Shown: positions 30,615-41,400, counted from the stretch's first letter. The stretch: 64,000 nucleotides of DNA from Ascarosepion bandense (GCA_037127315.1 JBBBDQ010001270.1:3868501-3932500); one strand, 5' to 3'. Notes: generated by a model from the sequence alone, not told the origin. Numbers and translations: made by a program.

Positions 30615-31560
30615 AGTCTTTTTAATCATTTCATCCCAAACAAGGCAGTTTAACTGCCACTGTTGCGCAGGGGGTTACATAGTAGGAAAGTAATGACAAT
30701 AAAGGGTAGTTTATAGTGGGTGTCAGAAAGAGGGTAATAGAAGGATGAGAATACTGGTAAGATGGGGGTGGAGTTGATGGAGAAAAGAGCTTGAAAGAAA
30801 GGGTGCGAGTTGTGAGATAGGAGGTGACTATTGACCTTACATTTAAATTCTTGGAGATTATAGCTTTCGGGGAAGCAAGTACACGGAAGGGAATTCCACA
30901 GGCGAGAAGTGCGAGAAAAGTAACTGTTAGAGAAGAAATTGCGGTTACATTTTATCGGTTTCACTGTAAAAGGGTGGGACCTAGTTGTTAGTCTAGTAGC
31001 TCGAGTAAATTCCTACATAGGCGGCACCAGTGAGCTAAGTTCATCGAAGTAGAAGCCGTGAAATGCATTTGTAAAAGAGACACAAGGAAGCCACATTGCG
31101 CAGGTGAGAGAGTAACTGTATCTGAGCAGCTAAGTCGGGATCGATCACATTATAATCGTTGGATTTTGTCAAGAACCCTGAGATGAATAGCAGCGGCACC
31201 CGACAAGATATGGCAGCAGTATTCAATACACGGACGGATGGTAGATTTATATATGTGCAGGATATATTCAGACGGGAAAAACTTTCTGGCCCTGCACACT
31301 AAATCGACCTTCTTAGCAGCGGATTTAGCTATGGATTCTATATAGTCATTCCACTTGAGGTCTGCTGAGTGTGTTAGGCCGAGGAAGCGCAAAGGCGTTT
31401 AAGCAGCCTTGTGGGTGATGAAGTATGTTCCACTCTTTTAATCCTTTTCCAGAGACAAAACGGCACAAGCCGCTCTCTGATCTATCGTCATTTATATGGC
31501 GATTGTTTAGATGAGCTACATTCCTTAGTTTCACAAGTTCAGACCTTCAGATCTTGACAA
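30615..31560 (-). pseudogene. CR1/jockey-like LINE, RT C-terminus to 3' end (best copy)
   Basis: The minus strand gives 'MRFLGLTHSADLKWNDYIES', 'IAKSAAKKVDLVCRARKFFP', 'YILHIYKSTIRPCIEYCCHI' in an 80-codon open frame (31392-31150). A shifted 'DPDLAAQIQLLSHLRNVASL' follows, then an open 104-codon end (30964-30650) with 'NSYFSRTSRLWNSLPCTCFP' and 'YNLQEFKCKVNSHLLSH'. The terminus lies near 30625. Upstream of 31400 more LINE text continues to about 31560. The catalytic RT part is absent. At least two frameshifts separate the open pieces. Confidence 0.85.
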
Positions 31561-31828
31561 AGTCATACCACGTACACTCAAACAAATCATCAGTATTAGC
31601 AAGAAAGAAGGTCCATTTAAATGCCTTCTTCCCAAGATTTGCTACATTGTGGAAGAACTTCCAAGAGGATGACTTCTCGAAATCTTAACATTTCTCTTTT
31701 CTACATATCCACACATTCTGCACTTCTTACTCCTCACTCTTCCGCTCAGAGGACAAATTAATTCAGTAAGCCCCTACTTTGAGTGGCTCCTCGGCATTTT
31801 GATGTGTAATCAATTAGTAAAAAAAAAT

Positions 31829-31901
31829 ATATATATATATATATCAATCTGACGATATCTGTCTATCTATCTCTACCAAACTTTCCATTTCAATCTATTC
31901 A

Positions 31902-31960
<59 letters not shown>

Positions 31961-32009
31961 TCATATTTATCTAGTGCAATCATATCTATCTCAGTCCATT
32001 CATAACAAG

Positions 32010-32068
<59 letters not shown>
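31829..32068. repeat. TA / ATCT / TA microsatellite cluster
   Basis: (TA)n at 31829-31844, ATCT with 'caatctattcatatctatct' spacers at 31855-31975, then a 55-bp (TA)n to 32068. The preceding 31561-31828 is unassigned. Confidence 0.95.
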
Positions 32069-32072
<4 letters not shown>

Positions 32073-32079
32073 ACAATAC

Positions 32080-32800
32080 AAAGAAAAAATCAATTGTGTA
32101 AGAATAGAGAGTAACGTATGTATGAAAAAAAATCTGTGCTCTGTTATATGTGCGTAGCGTAAATAAAACTGCTGGAGAAATCTGACAGGCAATCAGCTAA
32201 ATATTAGCGCAAATAAAGCTAATGACAACTAAACCCGAAATACGTTGTGATTTTTTTCGTCGCTCTGTGTTTTCGTAATATTCTCAGAAAACATGCAAAC
32301 TGTTTTCTGAAAATAATTTTAAAGCAAGTAATAATTTCATAATGCGAACTTTAACACTGAAATTATTTCTTTTTGAGAAGTCTAAAATTTAGGAATCAGT
32401 ATTATTCACACTCCGGTAGAAGTCTACTGATTACTTGTTTATTAATTTAAATTACGCCATTTATTGGAAAAGTTCGGGTCACTGGAAGTTAAAAGATAGA
32501 TTTAAAAACTTTTATTGGTTACTGTATATATATTTGCCTATTTTTATATTGATTTTAGATAGCTACATAATGCTCATCTTTTTCCTGGAAGTGAGCTTTC
32601 ATTTTTTTAAGCATGCAACACAGAAATGTTCGTCTGCCTTTTCAAATCTCCCGCGCTGCGTCCCAAGCAACCTCGCTAAATAGTCAATAAATGCTAATGT
32701 GGAAATTTAAATTTAACATTCGTATATTTGCACCGAATCGACATTTTAGTTATAATACAAAACTCTCCTGTCTTTTTTTCTAAATTTTTTTTTTTTTTTG
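32080..32800. other. AT-rich interval, nothing recognised
   Basis: No coding motif or repeat was seen. A T-run at 32787 and (TC)n/(TA)n at 32808-32877 end it. Confidence 0.4.
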
Positions 32801-32803
32801 CTG

Positions 32804-32877
<74 letters not shown>

Positions 32878-32880
<3 letters not shown>

Positions 32881-33126
32881 TCATTCAGTGAAATGAATTA
32901 GAGCGCGCTAGCCATTGGGCGCTTATAATGATATGCCCTAAAAGTCTGCCTCCGTCCACCGAACGCCCATAGCCCAGGGGTAGAGTCGCCAACTGACGCC
33001 ATTTAGGTCGGGTTTCAATCCTGGGTAAAAAGGCAATCGGAGTCTAACCGTACTGATGAGCTGTGATACGGCGAAACAGATCTGTCTGCGGATGACTCCA
33101 TATATATATATATATATATATATATA
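32878..33126 (+). mobile_element. SINE-A, full body with (TA)n tail
   Basis: Nearly the same as the copy at 19971: the upstream portion 'cactcattcagtgaaatgaa', A-box-like 'tagcccagggg' near 32970, B-box-like 'ggtttcaatcc' near 33011, the tail module to 33097 and a TA run. A (TC)n(TA)n tract precedes it, as with the other full copy. Confidence 0.88.
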
Positions 33127-33250
33127 TTACTTACTTAGATTTTGGTCATAATAAAATTAGACAAGTACACAGTTGTGTTAAAAAGTGTTCAATACAATTA
33201 TATTCTAGAACTTTTCAATATTCTTCATTTATAATAACTCGATACAAAGT
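33127..33250 (-). repeat. Dispersed repeat F
   Basis: The complement reads 'aaaagttctagaatataatt', 'gtattgaacactttttaaca', matching 50158-50245. The other half of that repeat matches 61292-61390. Confidence 0.65.
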
Positions 33251-33269
33251 AAGAATATTTATATATATA

Positions 33270-33480
33270 TATATACTTGAAGTTTTATGCCCTACGCAAT
33301 CATCAGGTGCATATTATGAATTGAACGTTCCTAGATTTTAATTTTTATTTTGGTGCTAGTGTTGTTTAAGGTCGTTATAAATTATAAATTTGGAGTCACA
33401 TTTATTTTTCATTGATTAAATGTAAAATTTTATTTGGTTTATATTGAAGCCTAAAAATGAAATTGGAAAGTAAAATCTTA
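33270..33480 (+). repeat. Dispersed repeat E
   Basis: 'tttatgccctacgcaatcat' + 'caggtgcatatta' resembles 'tttcatgcttatgcaatcct' + 'caggtgcttatta' at 37655-37800. The family is unknown. It directly follows a (TA)n run. Confidence 0.5.
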
Positions 33481-33492
33481 GGAGTATATATA

Positions 33493-33879
33493 CACTACCG
33501 GCCATAATTAGGCCACGCCAGGGTTTAAAAATAATGACGTATATTATACTATTTTTTAGTATTTATTGCCAAGTGAATAATTGTAAATGAAAATGAAAGG
33601 TGTTTATGTTAATAACATGCGCATCAAATGAATTTATAAATATTTAATAATTACCTATATTACAGTTTCATCAAGGAAAGAAAGATGAAAATTTAAGCTG
33701 ATTCGGGCGAGTTCTTTTTTGCTTCCTTGCCTTGCAAAATTTTGCAAAGTAATAATAACAAAAGAACAATTCTATTTTCATTTAGAATTATCCACTTGGT
33801 AATAAATGCTAACAATAGTATGAAATTCATCATTTCTTTAAAAAAAACTGAAGTGGCCTAATAATTTTGACCGGTAGTG
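33493..33879. mobile_element. Tc1-type MITE, third copy
   Basis: Ends 'cactaccggccataattagg' and the complement of 'aataattttgaccggtagtg', with TA at the left. The interior words 'gcttccttgccttgcaaaat' are the complement of the 5522 copy's interior, so it is the same element in the opposite orientation. No transposase remains. Confidence 0.87.
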
Positions 33880-33897
33880 TGTGTGTGCATATATATA

Positions 33898-34120
33898 GTC
33901 ATCCACGGACAGATCTGTTTCGCTGTATCACAGCTCATCAGTACGGTAAGACATCCAATTACTTTTTACCCAGGATTGAAACCCGACTGAATTGGCGTCA
34001 GTCGGCATCTCTGCCTGTGAGCTATGGGCGCTCGGTAGAAAGAGTCAGCCTTTTTAGCTTGTATATTATCATTACACACACCCAATAGCTAAGAGTGTTC
34101 TAATTCATTACTGAATGAAC
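33898..34120 (-). mobile_element. SINE-A copy
   Basis: On the minus strand it includes the upstream part 'cattcagtaatgaattagaa', a degenerate A-box region, B-box-like 'gggtttcaatcctggg' and the tail 'cagatctgtccgtggatgac' joined to TA on the outer side. Confidence 0.87.
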
Positions 34121-34152
34121 GATGCGTATATGCTAGAGTACCTACTGTTTGT

Positions 34153-34155
<3 letters not shown>

Positions 34156-34213
<58 letters not shown>
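34156..34213. repeat. (TA)n microsatellite
   Basis: About 58 bp of TA, leading directly into the left arm of the large inverted repeat. Confidence 0.98.
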
Positions 34214-34220
<7 letters not shown>

Positions 34221-34835
34221 ATTATGTTTTAGAACATGTACATAATTTCTTCTATATATGTCCTCTTCCCGACTATCATATGGTTGTTTCAATGTTTGGA
34301 TTTAAACACCTCTTTGGGGGAAATAAAGGTTTGGAATAATTCTCTGTTTATATTTGGTTCGTTGTTGTCGTGGGGGTTGGTTGGGGTTATTGGTAATTAA
34401 GTGAATGTCCGTTCACCGTTAGACTTTTGAGGAATTTGGTGTGTAAGTGTGAAATTGTTGATTAATGGTATTGTCTGTTGGAATGTATGTTTTATCTTTT
34501 TATTGGTTGGGTATATCTTTTGGTTAGGATTTCTAAGAGGTCGCTGTTGAGTGGTCATTTTTATGGTTGGCTATCGTTTAATTGGTTGATGTCTGTTGTT
34601 AGTGGACCTAATTCATGTATTTACTTTGATCCTGTGTCTAGGTTTTCATAGACGTGATAGGGGTGGGGTATTTTTCTTCTTTCCAATTTAGATTTTTTTG
34701 GTATGGAATATTTTTCCCTCTTTTTTTTTTAAGGTGTCTAAATCCAAACACTAAAACAAACATATGATTTTAGGGAAGAGGACATATATAGAAGAAATTA
34801 TGTACATGTTCTAAAACATAATTTATAATAAATAT
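34214..34835. repeat. Large inverted repeat built from repeat C
   Basis: The left arm (34214-34318, 'ttttagaacatgtacataat', 'ttcttctatatatgtcctct') is complementary to the right arm (about 34735-34835), with roughly 85% identity and a loop of about 420 bp. Two head-to-head copies of repeat C make it. The loop carries 'gttgattaatgg'-type words also seen at 20620. Confidence 0.8.
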
Positions 34836-35224
34836 TCACTGCTCTATACATCATATATCGAGCACTGTTTTAAATTAATGTTTTGGACGGAAAAAAATTT
34901 TCTTTTTTCTCTCCTCATTCTATATTCACATATATATATATATATATATATATATTCCATTTTTAAGGTATATATATATATATGTGTGTGAGGTGGGGGT
35001 GCGTGTGTGTGTGTGTGGACCGATTTGTCATCGTAAGTTATAAGGGAGGTAACATTTTCTTATTTATTTTTTGTAGACGAAGGCATTGAAAAAATGCACA
35101 TGTATAGTTGGTGAGTTGTGATGATCTTTAGCAATAAGGACGTTGTTTTTTCATTAGTTTTACTGATAAAATTTATTTTGGCAAGCAGGTCTTTTATCGG
35201 AAAGTTCTCGATATCGAAGTGGAG
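34836..35224. other. Repeat C terminus plus microsatellites
   Basis: 'actgttttaaattaatgttt' matches 20636. (TA)n at 34930-34955 and a (TG)n-rich tract near 35000 follow, then about 180 bp without assignment. Confidence 0.5.
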
Positions 35225-35830
35225 TTAAAAGTTGTTTCCTATCGCCCTAAGCAAGGCAGTTTACTGCCACTGTTGTACAGTGGGTTACATAGGAGGAAAG
35301 TGATGAGAAAGAGTGACAGGTTATAGGGGGCGCCAGGAAGTGGGTAAGAGAAGGATGAGAATACTGATGAGAGTAAAGTGGATGGAGAAAAGAGCATGAG
35401 AGAGAGGATGCAACTTAGTGAGACAGGAGATGGCTACTGACTTTACATTTAAATTCTTGGAAAATGTAGCTGTCAGGGAAGCAAGTTAACGGAAGAAAAT
35501 TCCACAAGCGGAAAGTTCTAGAAACGAAGCTGCTGGGATAGAATTTGCGTTTGCATTTTATTGATTTCACAGTAAAATGTTGGGACCTAGTTGCTAATCT
35601 TGTGGCTCGAGTAAATTCATATATAGGGGTCACCAGTGAGCTAAGTTCATCGGAGCAGAAACCGTGAAAGTATTTGTAGAAGAGACACAGAGAAACCACA
35701 ATGCACCGGTGAGAAAGTGACTGTATCTGAACTGTCAAGTCGGGATCGATCACATTACAGATTCACCGTTGGATTTTGTCAAGGACCCCTAGGTGGATAG
35801 CAGGAGCACCCGACCAGATGTGGCAGCATT
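35225..35830 (-). pseudogene. CR1/jockey-like LINE, 3' half
   Basis: The minus-strand open frame 35753-35415 reads 'DPDLTVQIQSLSHRCIVVSL', 'FYKYFHGFCSDELSSLVTPI', 'YEFTRATRLATRSQHFTVKS', 'FRLWNFLPLTCFPDSY' and 'FQEFKCKVSSHLLSH'. The 3' terminus is near 35240. The 5' end is truncated after 'SGAPAIHLGVL'-like text near 35825. Confidence 0.85.
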
Positions 35831-36144
35831 ATTCAATGCACAGTTTTAATTTGAAAGAATTTATCACTTTAACTGAGAAGGTTCATGCCGACTTGGAAGT
35901 TTTGTGGGGACACCATTATAATGTCTTCACTCATCAGTGTTGTGTGTTTTTTTTTTTTGTATTTTTTACTTCAAATTCGACATAAAGCTGCTCAGTTAAT
36001 TCTTTGCACTAAGAACGTGTATATAGTTGTGTATTTGAGCAGCAATCCCTCTTTCATACATGCTTCATTGAATAAATGTGACATGTTATTTTTGCAATTT
36101 TTTTATTTTTTTCTTAAATGGTATGCGTAGAAGCATGTTATTTG
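35831..36144. other. Unassigned interval
   Basis: Low-complexity T tract at 35948; no motif is recognised. Confidence 0.35.
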
Positions 36145-36792
36145 GTGGACTCAATGAATGACTAACTTGCCCAACATTTTTTGATTCAATAATCTAGGAG
36201 AGAAAGTATTAAAAGTAACGATTAAACATATATTTATAGTCATCCGCAGACATATCTGTTTCGCTGTATCACAGCTCATCAGTACGGTTAGACTCCGATT
36301 GCTTTTTTACCCAGGATTGAAACCCGACCGAAATGGCGTCAGTCGGCGACTCTGCCCCTGGTCTATATAAAGAAGAACTTGATATCACAGAACATAAGCA
36401 GCAATTTGAACAGTTACAAAAGCATTTTCATATAAAAAATATAGTTAACTATAAGGAATCCTTTCAGGCCAACACATCTTCAGTACTAGTCGTTGTCATA
36501 CTTTTGACAAAGTATGCCAACGATCCCTTCCGTAGATGTCTTGGCCTGAAAGATTTGTTATTGTTAAATAAATTAAAAATGCCTTTTAATCAATTCAAAT
36601 TGAAATGGATATATATATATATACAGACCAATCTGTTCAAGAAAATATTTAGTGGACTCAATGAATGACTAACTTGCCCAACATTTTTTGATTCAATAAT
36701 CTAAGAGAGAAAGCATTAAAAGTAACGATTAAACATATATTTATAGTCATCCTCAGACATATCTGTTTCACTGTATCACAGCTCATCAGTAC
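36145..36792. repeat. Direct duplication, 507 bp apart, carrying SINE-A tails
   Basis: Positions 36145-36285 recur at 36652-36792 with only a few differences ('ctaggag' versus 'ctaagag', 'agtatt' versus 'agcatt'). Both copies include non-SINE flank ('ttgcccaacattttttgatt') and the start of a SINE-A tail, so this is a segmental duplication rather than two insertions. The intervening 36361-36651 is unassigned. Confidence 0.88.
36239..36360 (-). mobile_element. SINE-A, 3' portion
   Basis: On the minus strand: B-box-like 'gggtttcaatcctggg' and the full tail module, truncated within the A-box region at 36360. Confidence 0.85.
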
Positions 36793-36915
36793 AATGTATA
36801 CAAACCCCAGTAGCCGAGAGTGTTCAAAATCATTACTGAATGAACGATGCGTAGAAGGTTGAGTTGCTACTGTTTTTTCAAGTTCTACTCTTCCTCTATA
36901 GTGCTCAATCGGGGT
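36746..36915 (-). mobile_element. SINE-A with the tRNA-like core deleted but the 5' extension present
   Basis: The tail module jumps straight to 'ctcggctactggggtttgta'-like text on the complement, followed by 'cgttcattcagtaatgattt' and an extended 5' part 'cttgaaaaaacagtagcaac', 'gattgagcactatagagg'. That extension recurs at 40605-40690, showing the family is longer than its tRNA-like core suggests. Confidence 0.75.
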
Positions 36916-36929
36916 GTGAGAGCGTAAAT

Positions 36930-37075
36930 AGTCCTCCGCAGACAGATTTGTTTCGCTGTATCGCAGCTCATCAGTACGGTTAGACATCCGATTGTTTCTA
37001 GGCAGGATTGAAACCTGACCGAATCAGTCGGCGATTCTACCTCTGAGCTATGGGCGATAGAGAAAGGCAGACTGC
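36930..37075 (-). mobile_element. SINE-A copy
   Basis: On the minus strand: A-box-like 'tagctcagaggtaga', a shortened anticodon-region spacer, B-box-like 'ggtttcaatcctg' and the tail. This is the third SINE-A in the same orientation within 850 bp. Confidence 0.83.
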
Positions 37076-37393
37076 CTCTATGTATATATATGAAGGTAAA
37101 ACTTAACACATCATTGAAAACAGTTATAAATCATAATTTATTTCAACGGGTAAGTTTTTTAACACCCGTCTCATCAGACAGAAATTACAAATTTAAATTT
37201 ATGCAGAAAATTTTAGAAAATTTTAAAAAACATACACAAGAAAAAGTCTAGACGATTGAGTTGGAAAATCTACTTTCTGAGGATTTATAATATTGAAGGG
37301 GTAAATGGAAGAAAAGTGTTTGTAAGCGTTCCATCTGATTATCATGTGTGGTGGTTGGGAGAACATAGCAACAACTAAAATACACACACACAT

Positions 37394-37457
<64 letters not shown>

Positions 37458-37849
37458 GTTCTAAGGAAATTTATGCCAAATACAACCGTGGTCTCAGGTG
37501 ATGAGAGTATTAGCTTGTCAACATGAAATTGAATTTATAATCAGTTTAGATGATGTGTTGAGTTTTTCTTTATGTATATCATATTGCTCTGGATAATATC
37601 CGTTGAGCTCTCTATACAAATCTATGGCTTAATATTTTATTTTAAATAGATGGCACGACTCGGGGTTTCATGCTTATGCAATCCTCAGGTGCTTATTACA
37701 AACTGACAGTTTAACAGATTTGAATGTAAGTTTACTGGATGTTCCTGAGTTAAATCTTATAAAGTTAGGTTACTGCCTTTTAATAATCAGAGTAAAATTT
37801 ACATAGACAAAGATATGTGTGTACAATCATATGTATATTTTAATTGACA

Positions 37850-37903
<54 letters not shown>

Positions 37904-38144
37904 ATAACATACATAAACTGTGTCTAGAGATTATATGCAAAAGAGGTATTGTCAAATATTTTGATGTAAAATTCATAGATATGTGTTATCCAATGAAATA
38001 ATTTATACTATTATGTATAGTGAGTAAGCATGAAAGCAATTAAGTCCCAATTTTCAATTTCAGATTGATATTTAGTATTTTTTCAGGAATTATAGCAATT
38101 CGCAGTGTCAAGAAATTATTTGCTAGAACTAGAATTTAGTATTA
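37076..38144. other. AT-rich interval with TA arrays and repeats E and G
   Basis: (TA)n at 37398-37455 and 37853-37900. 37448-37640 ('gatgatgtgttgagtttttc', 'gagctctctata') is shared with 60460-60680 (called repeat G). 37655-37800 resembles repeat E. No coding motif. Confidence 0.6.
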
Positions 38145-38960
38145 TGGCTCGTAAAAAAAGAACTAACAATGAATGAAAAGAACTATATAATCAAAGCAAT
38201 CAGCAAAGGAAAGTCTTCGCTTCAAATTTCTAAGGATTTGAAAAGAGATCATAGAACAATAAAAAAAAATATATCCAATAGGAATTCAACCAAGGAAAAA
38301 AAGTCTCAGGCTAAATTCATGAATTTAACAAAGCGAGAACTATCATATATCCGAAGAGCATTAATAAGAAACCCAAATGCGTCAAGGGCGTCCATATTTA
38401 AGGCCGTGTCAAGCATTAAAGAAGTTTTCTGATGTAAAAAATCAAATAAACAAACCCATTTTAACAAAAAAAATACATAAGGAAAGAAGATTGCAGTGGG
38501 CATGAAAACTGATTTCAGTAAAGTGCTTTTTACAGACGAATCAAGGATCACGTTCGATGAGCCTGATAGATGGGCTCGAGGATGGATTTGTAAGCAACAT
38601 GACTCAAAAAAAATCTTTAAACGACAACAAGGAGGCGGTGGAATCATGATATGGGCTGGGATTATTGGTAATGAGCTCGTGGGTCCATTTAAATTGAAAG
38701 ACAGGGTTAAAATGAATTCCAAAATTTACTGTGATTTTCTAGAGCAATATTTCTTTAAATGGCTTGATAACCAGTCTTTATCCAAGCGTAGATCTATGAT
38801 CTTTATGCAAGACAACACACCAATTCATGCATCAAAGTTTACTAAATCCTGATTGAAAGAAAATTAATTTGTTGAAGGTTCTCTTATGGACTGGCCTTCA
38901 AATAGCTGTGACTTGAACCCCATTGAGAACCTGTAGAGTATCCTCAAATAAGGAAATTTA
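38145..38960 (+). pseudogene. Tc1/mariner transposase relic, DD37E spacing
   Basis: The first open part (38169-38432) has a helix-turn-helix-like 'NYIIKAISKGKSSLQISKDL' and a basic region. The second (38496-38852) has 'KVLFTDESRITFDEPDRWAR' with the first aspartate, 'GGGGIMIWAGIIGNELVGPF' and 'MIFMQDNTPIHAS' with the second. In the same frame, past two stops, 'SNSCDLNPIENL' supplies the glutamate 38 codons after the second aspartate, leaving 37 residues between. About 60 bp between the two open parts is frameshifted. No terminal repeats were found. Confidence 0.85.
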
Positions 38961-39375
38961 TTCTAATGGAAGGCAATTTTTTTTGTTAATATATCTTTTA
39001 TTTTTAAAATAAATTTTTTTTTTATGTTTTCCTTTATGAAATTGACGAATTTTTTCTAAAATCTTTTTATATTATTTTTACATTAGTTTTACAAAATATA
39101 ATAATGTAAAAGTATCAAAATACATAGTTGCAAATAAACTACTGACAGTCAAATTAGTGTTTTGTTAACTTAGTAAAATTGTTTCCAACCAAAAACAATA
39201 GTTTTCTCTATCACTATATATCTAAGTTAATAATATTGAGTAGAATCTAAGCAACATCATAATAGGACTTTTAACATTAAAGACGCAACTCTTTATACCA
39301 ATTCATAACTTGCATATAATATCTAGACGCAGTTTAGTGATATGTACATATATATAGTAACATACTTAGTAACAG

Positions 39376-39440
<65 letters not shown>
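38961..39440. other. AT-rich interval ending in (TA)n
   Basis: Nothing is recognised. A 63-bp (TA)n at 39378-39440 abuts the SINE-A fragment. Confidence 0.5.
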
Positions 39441-39442
<2 letters not shown>

Positions 39443-39570
39443 GTGATTCGGTCGGGTTTCAATCCTCTGTTAGGAAGCGATTGCAGTCTAAGCCGTACTG
39501 ATGAGCTCTAATACAGCGAAACAGATCTGTCTGCGGATGACTATATATATATATATATATATATGAACTG
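39441..39570 (+). mobile_element. SINE-A, B-box to tail, (TA)n on both sides
   Basis: It starts at 'attcggtcgggtttcaatcc', lacks the A-box and ends with the tail at 39541 plus TA to about 39563. The TA tract upstream suggests insertion into, or recombination with, a pre-existing TA array. Confidence 0.83.
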
Positions 39571-40604
39571 GAATTTAATACAGATCAAATATAGATTGGA
39601 ATTCAACAAAGTCAAATAAAAATTGGTTTCTCAATCTAATATGTTTTACTTTTATTAACGCTTCATGAGAGAATGATCTACGGCGAAAAATGAAGAAAAC
39701 AATTCTCGTATTCATATTTTTTGTTATTTGATTGTCATTGGTCAATCAGGCCTCATGCGCATTTGTCTTGTTAAACAGCTCTAGTATAATTTATGGCGTT
39801 CTGAATTCAAGAAAAAACAACGCGTCATATCAGATCAATGAAATTAAGGGATTTCAAGCCTAACTAAAATAATGTAAATATTATTTTAAGTTAAAAAAGT
39901 AAGGCGCGTGTTCCATTCAGCCGTCGGGGCTCACCACTGAAGACGTGGTTGCGTCAGCCATGCCACTTTCAAACATAGCCGACAATCCCCGCATTTAATA
40001 ATATCATCGGGTTGTTGAAAAAAAATAAGAGGAATTTTGTTTGCTAAAAATTTACATAAATGTGTACGAAGAATAATAATGTTCGAGGAGAAAATATATG
40101 TAATTGATTTGCAAAGTGAAATGTAAGTATTTAAAATGTCTGTCTGTTATCAAGGGTAAGATGAAGCATATGGGAATGTTAAGGATGGAGTCTTCTCCAT
40201 CTTCAAGAGAAGAAGTAAAAAAAATCAGCACACGAGAAGGAAAGAGAAACAGGACCTTCGGGTCACTTGAAGCTTCTTCCATTACGTTTTAGCTTGTCGT
40301 TTATGCCGCTTCCATCTGTGACTCTTTGACCCGGGCCTTTTATAGTATTCAGATTTTCGCACTGACCAGCGAAGTCCTCAAGTCTTACAAGTCGCTCCCA
40401 TTGGTCAAAAAATCAGTTTAACACCTACTTGCGAAATATAGTTTCGACTTTTTCTTTAAGCACATTGTCAATCCTTTTTCTATTTGGGAAAAACCAGGAT
40501 TTCTCACGTCATTGTGAATTTTTGTAAAAATAAAGAAGGTTGATTTTAATTATAAATTTCTCATCCCACAACAACGTAAGTGTATAAAATTCCTAGTTTG
40601 TCTC
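39571..40604. other. Apparently unique interval, about 1 kb
   Basis: No shared repeat or recognised coding motif. The more GC-rich pieces at 39902-40000 and 40290-40390 lack open frames of note. The 62-codon frame at 40104-40292 has no motif. If a host regulatory element or exon exists in this window, this is one of the few places it could be. Confidence 0.4.
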
Positions 40605-40968
40605 TGGCAATCTCTCACTCTCTGATTGAGCACTCTGGAAGAATGTTAAACTTTGAAAAAACAGTAGCTACTCTAGCATCTACTCATCGCACATTCATTA
40701 ATGAATTAGAGCACTCTGGCCACTGGCGTATTATACATGATACGCTAAAAGTCTGCCTCCTTCTACTGAGCGCCCATAGATCAGAGGTAGAATCGCCGAC
40801 TGACGCCAATTCGTCGGGTTTCAATTCTGGGTTAAAAGCAATCGGGTGTCTAACTATACTGATGAGCTATGATAATTTATTTTTTGTGCGTGAGAATGTT
40901 GTGTTTTTTAAAAGGTCAAATGATCCGCAAATGACAGGTGATGGCGCAAGAATCTGTCTGCGGATGAC
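40605..40968 (+). mobile_element. SINE-A, longest copy, with an internal 77-bp insert
   Basis: The extended 5' part 'gattgagcactctggaag', 'gaaaaaacagtagctact', then the usual upstream portion (40692 onward), A-box-like 'tagatcagaggtaga', B-box-like 'gggtttcaattctggg' and the start of the tail. At 40874-40950 foreign sequence replaces about 12 bases of the tail. The tail end 'aatctgtctgcggatgac' and TA follow. Confidence 0.82.
40874..40950 (+). repeat. 77-bp segment shared in inverse with 42890-42985
   Basis: 'tttgtgcgtgagaatgttgt', 'aaaaggtcaaatgatccgca' and 'aatgacaggtga' are matched by the complement of 42910-42980 with a handful of changes. The nature of this segment is unknown; no coding frame is shared. 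Confidence 0.8.
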
Positions 40969-41208
40969 TATATATATATATATATAAGTAAGAGAATGGC
41001 AACCCGTGAAGGTGGAGGGGATAATCCAAAATATTTTATTTAATTAATATAAATTATCAATTAGATAAAAATAGAAAAAAAGTAAAAAAAAAAAATTACA
41101 ACTGCTTCGCTCAGACCGTTGATGAATAAAAATATGAAGGATTTTGTTTTACGCTGCTGAAATAAATTCTGGATTTATAACCACTTAATTATGTGTTAAG
41201 TTTTATTC

Positions 41209-41210
<2 letters not shown>

Positions 41211-41267
<57 letters not shown>

Positions 41268-41400
41268 TAATATATATATTATAGTTTAGAACATGTACAA
41301 ATTATCATCTACTACAAAGTGTACATTTTGTTTCGACATTGAAAGGGCAGTGTCTCATCAGGAAGTGTGAAAAGAAAATGGAAATTCTTTATCTTATATA
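41211..41400 (+). repeat. Compound microsatellite plus repeat C
   Basis: (TGTC)n-(TC)n-TA at 41211-41280, then 'tagtttagaacatgtacaaa', 'ttgtttcgacattgaaaggg', 'tctcatcaggaagtg', matching the start of repeat C at 20385. 41401-41868 is unassigned. Confidence 0.75.

Noticed and set aside
36333..36668. 111-codon frame as a gene
   Set aside because: It starts inside a SINE-A copy and runs into the second half of a local duplication; no motif was recognised.
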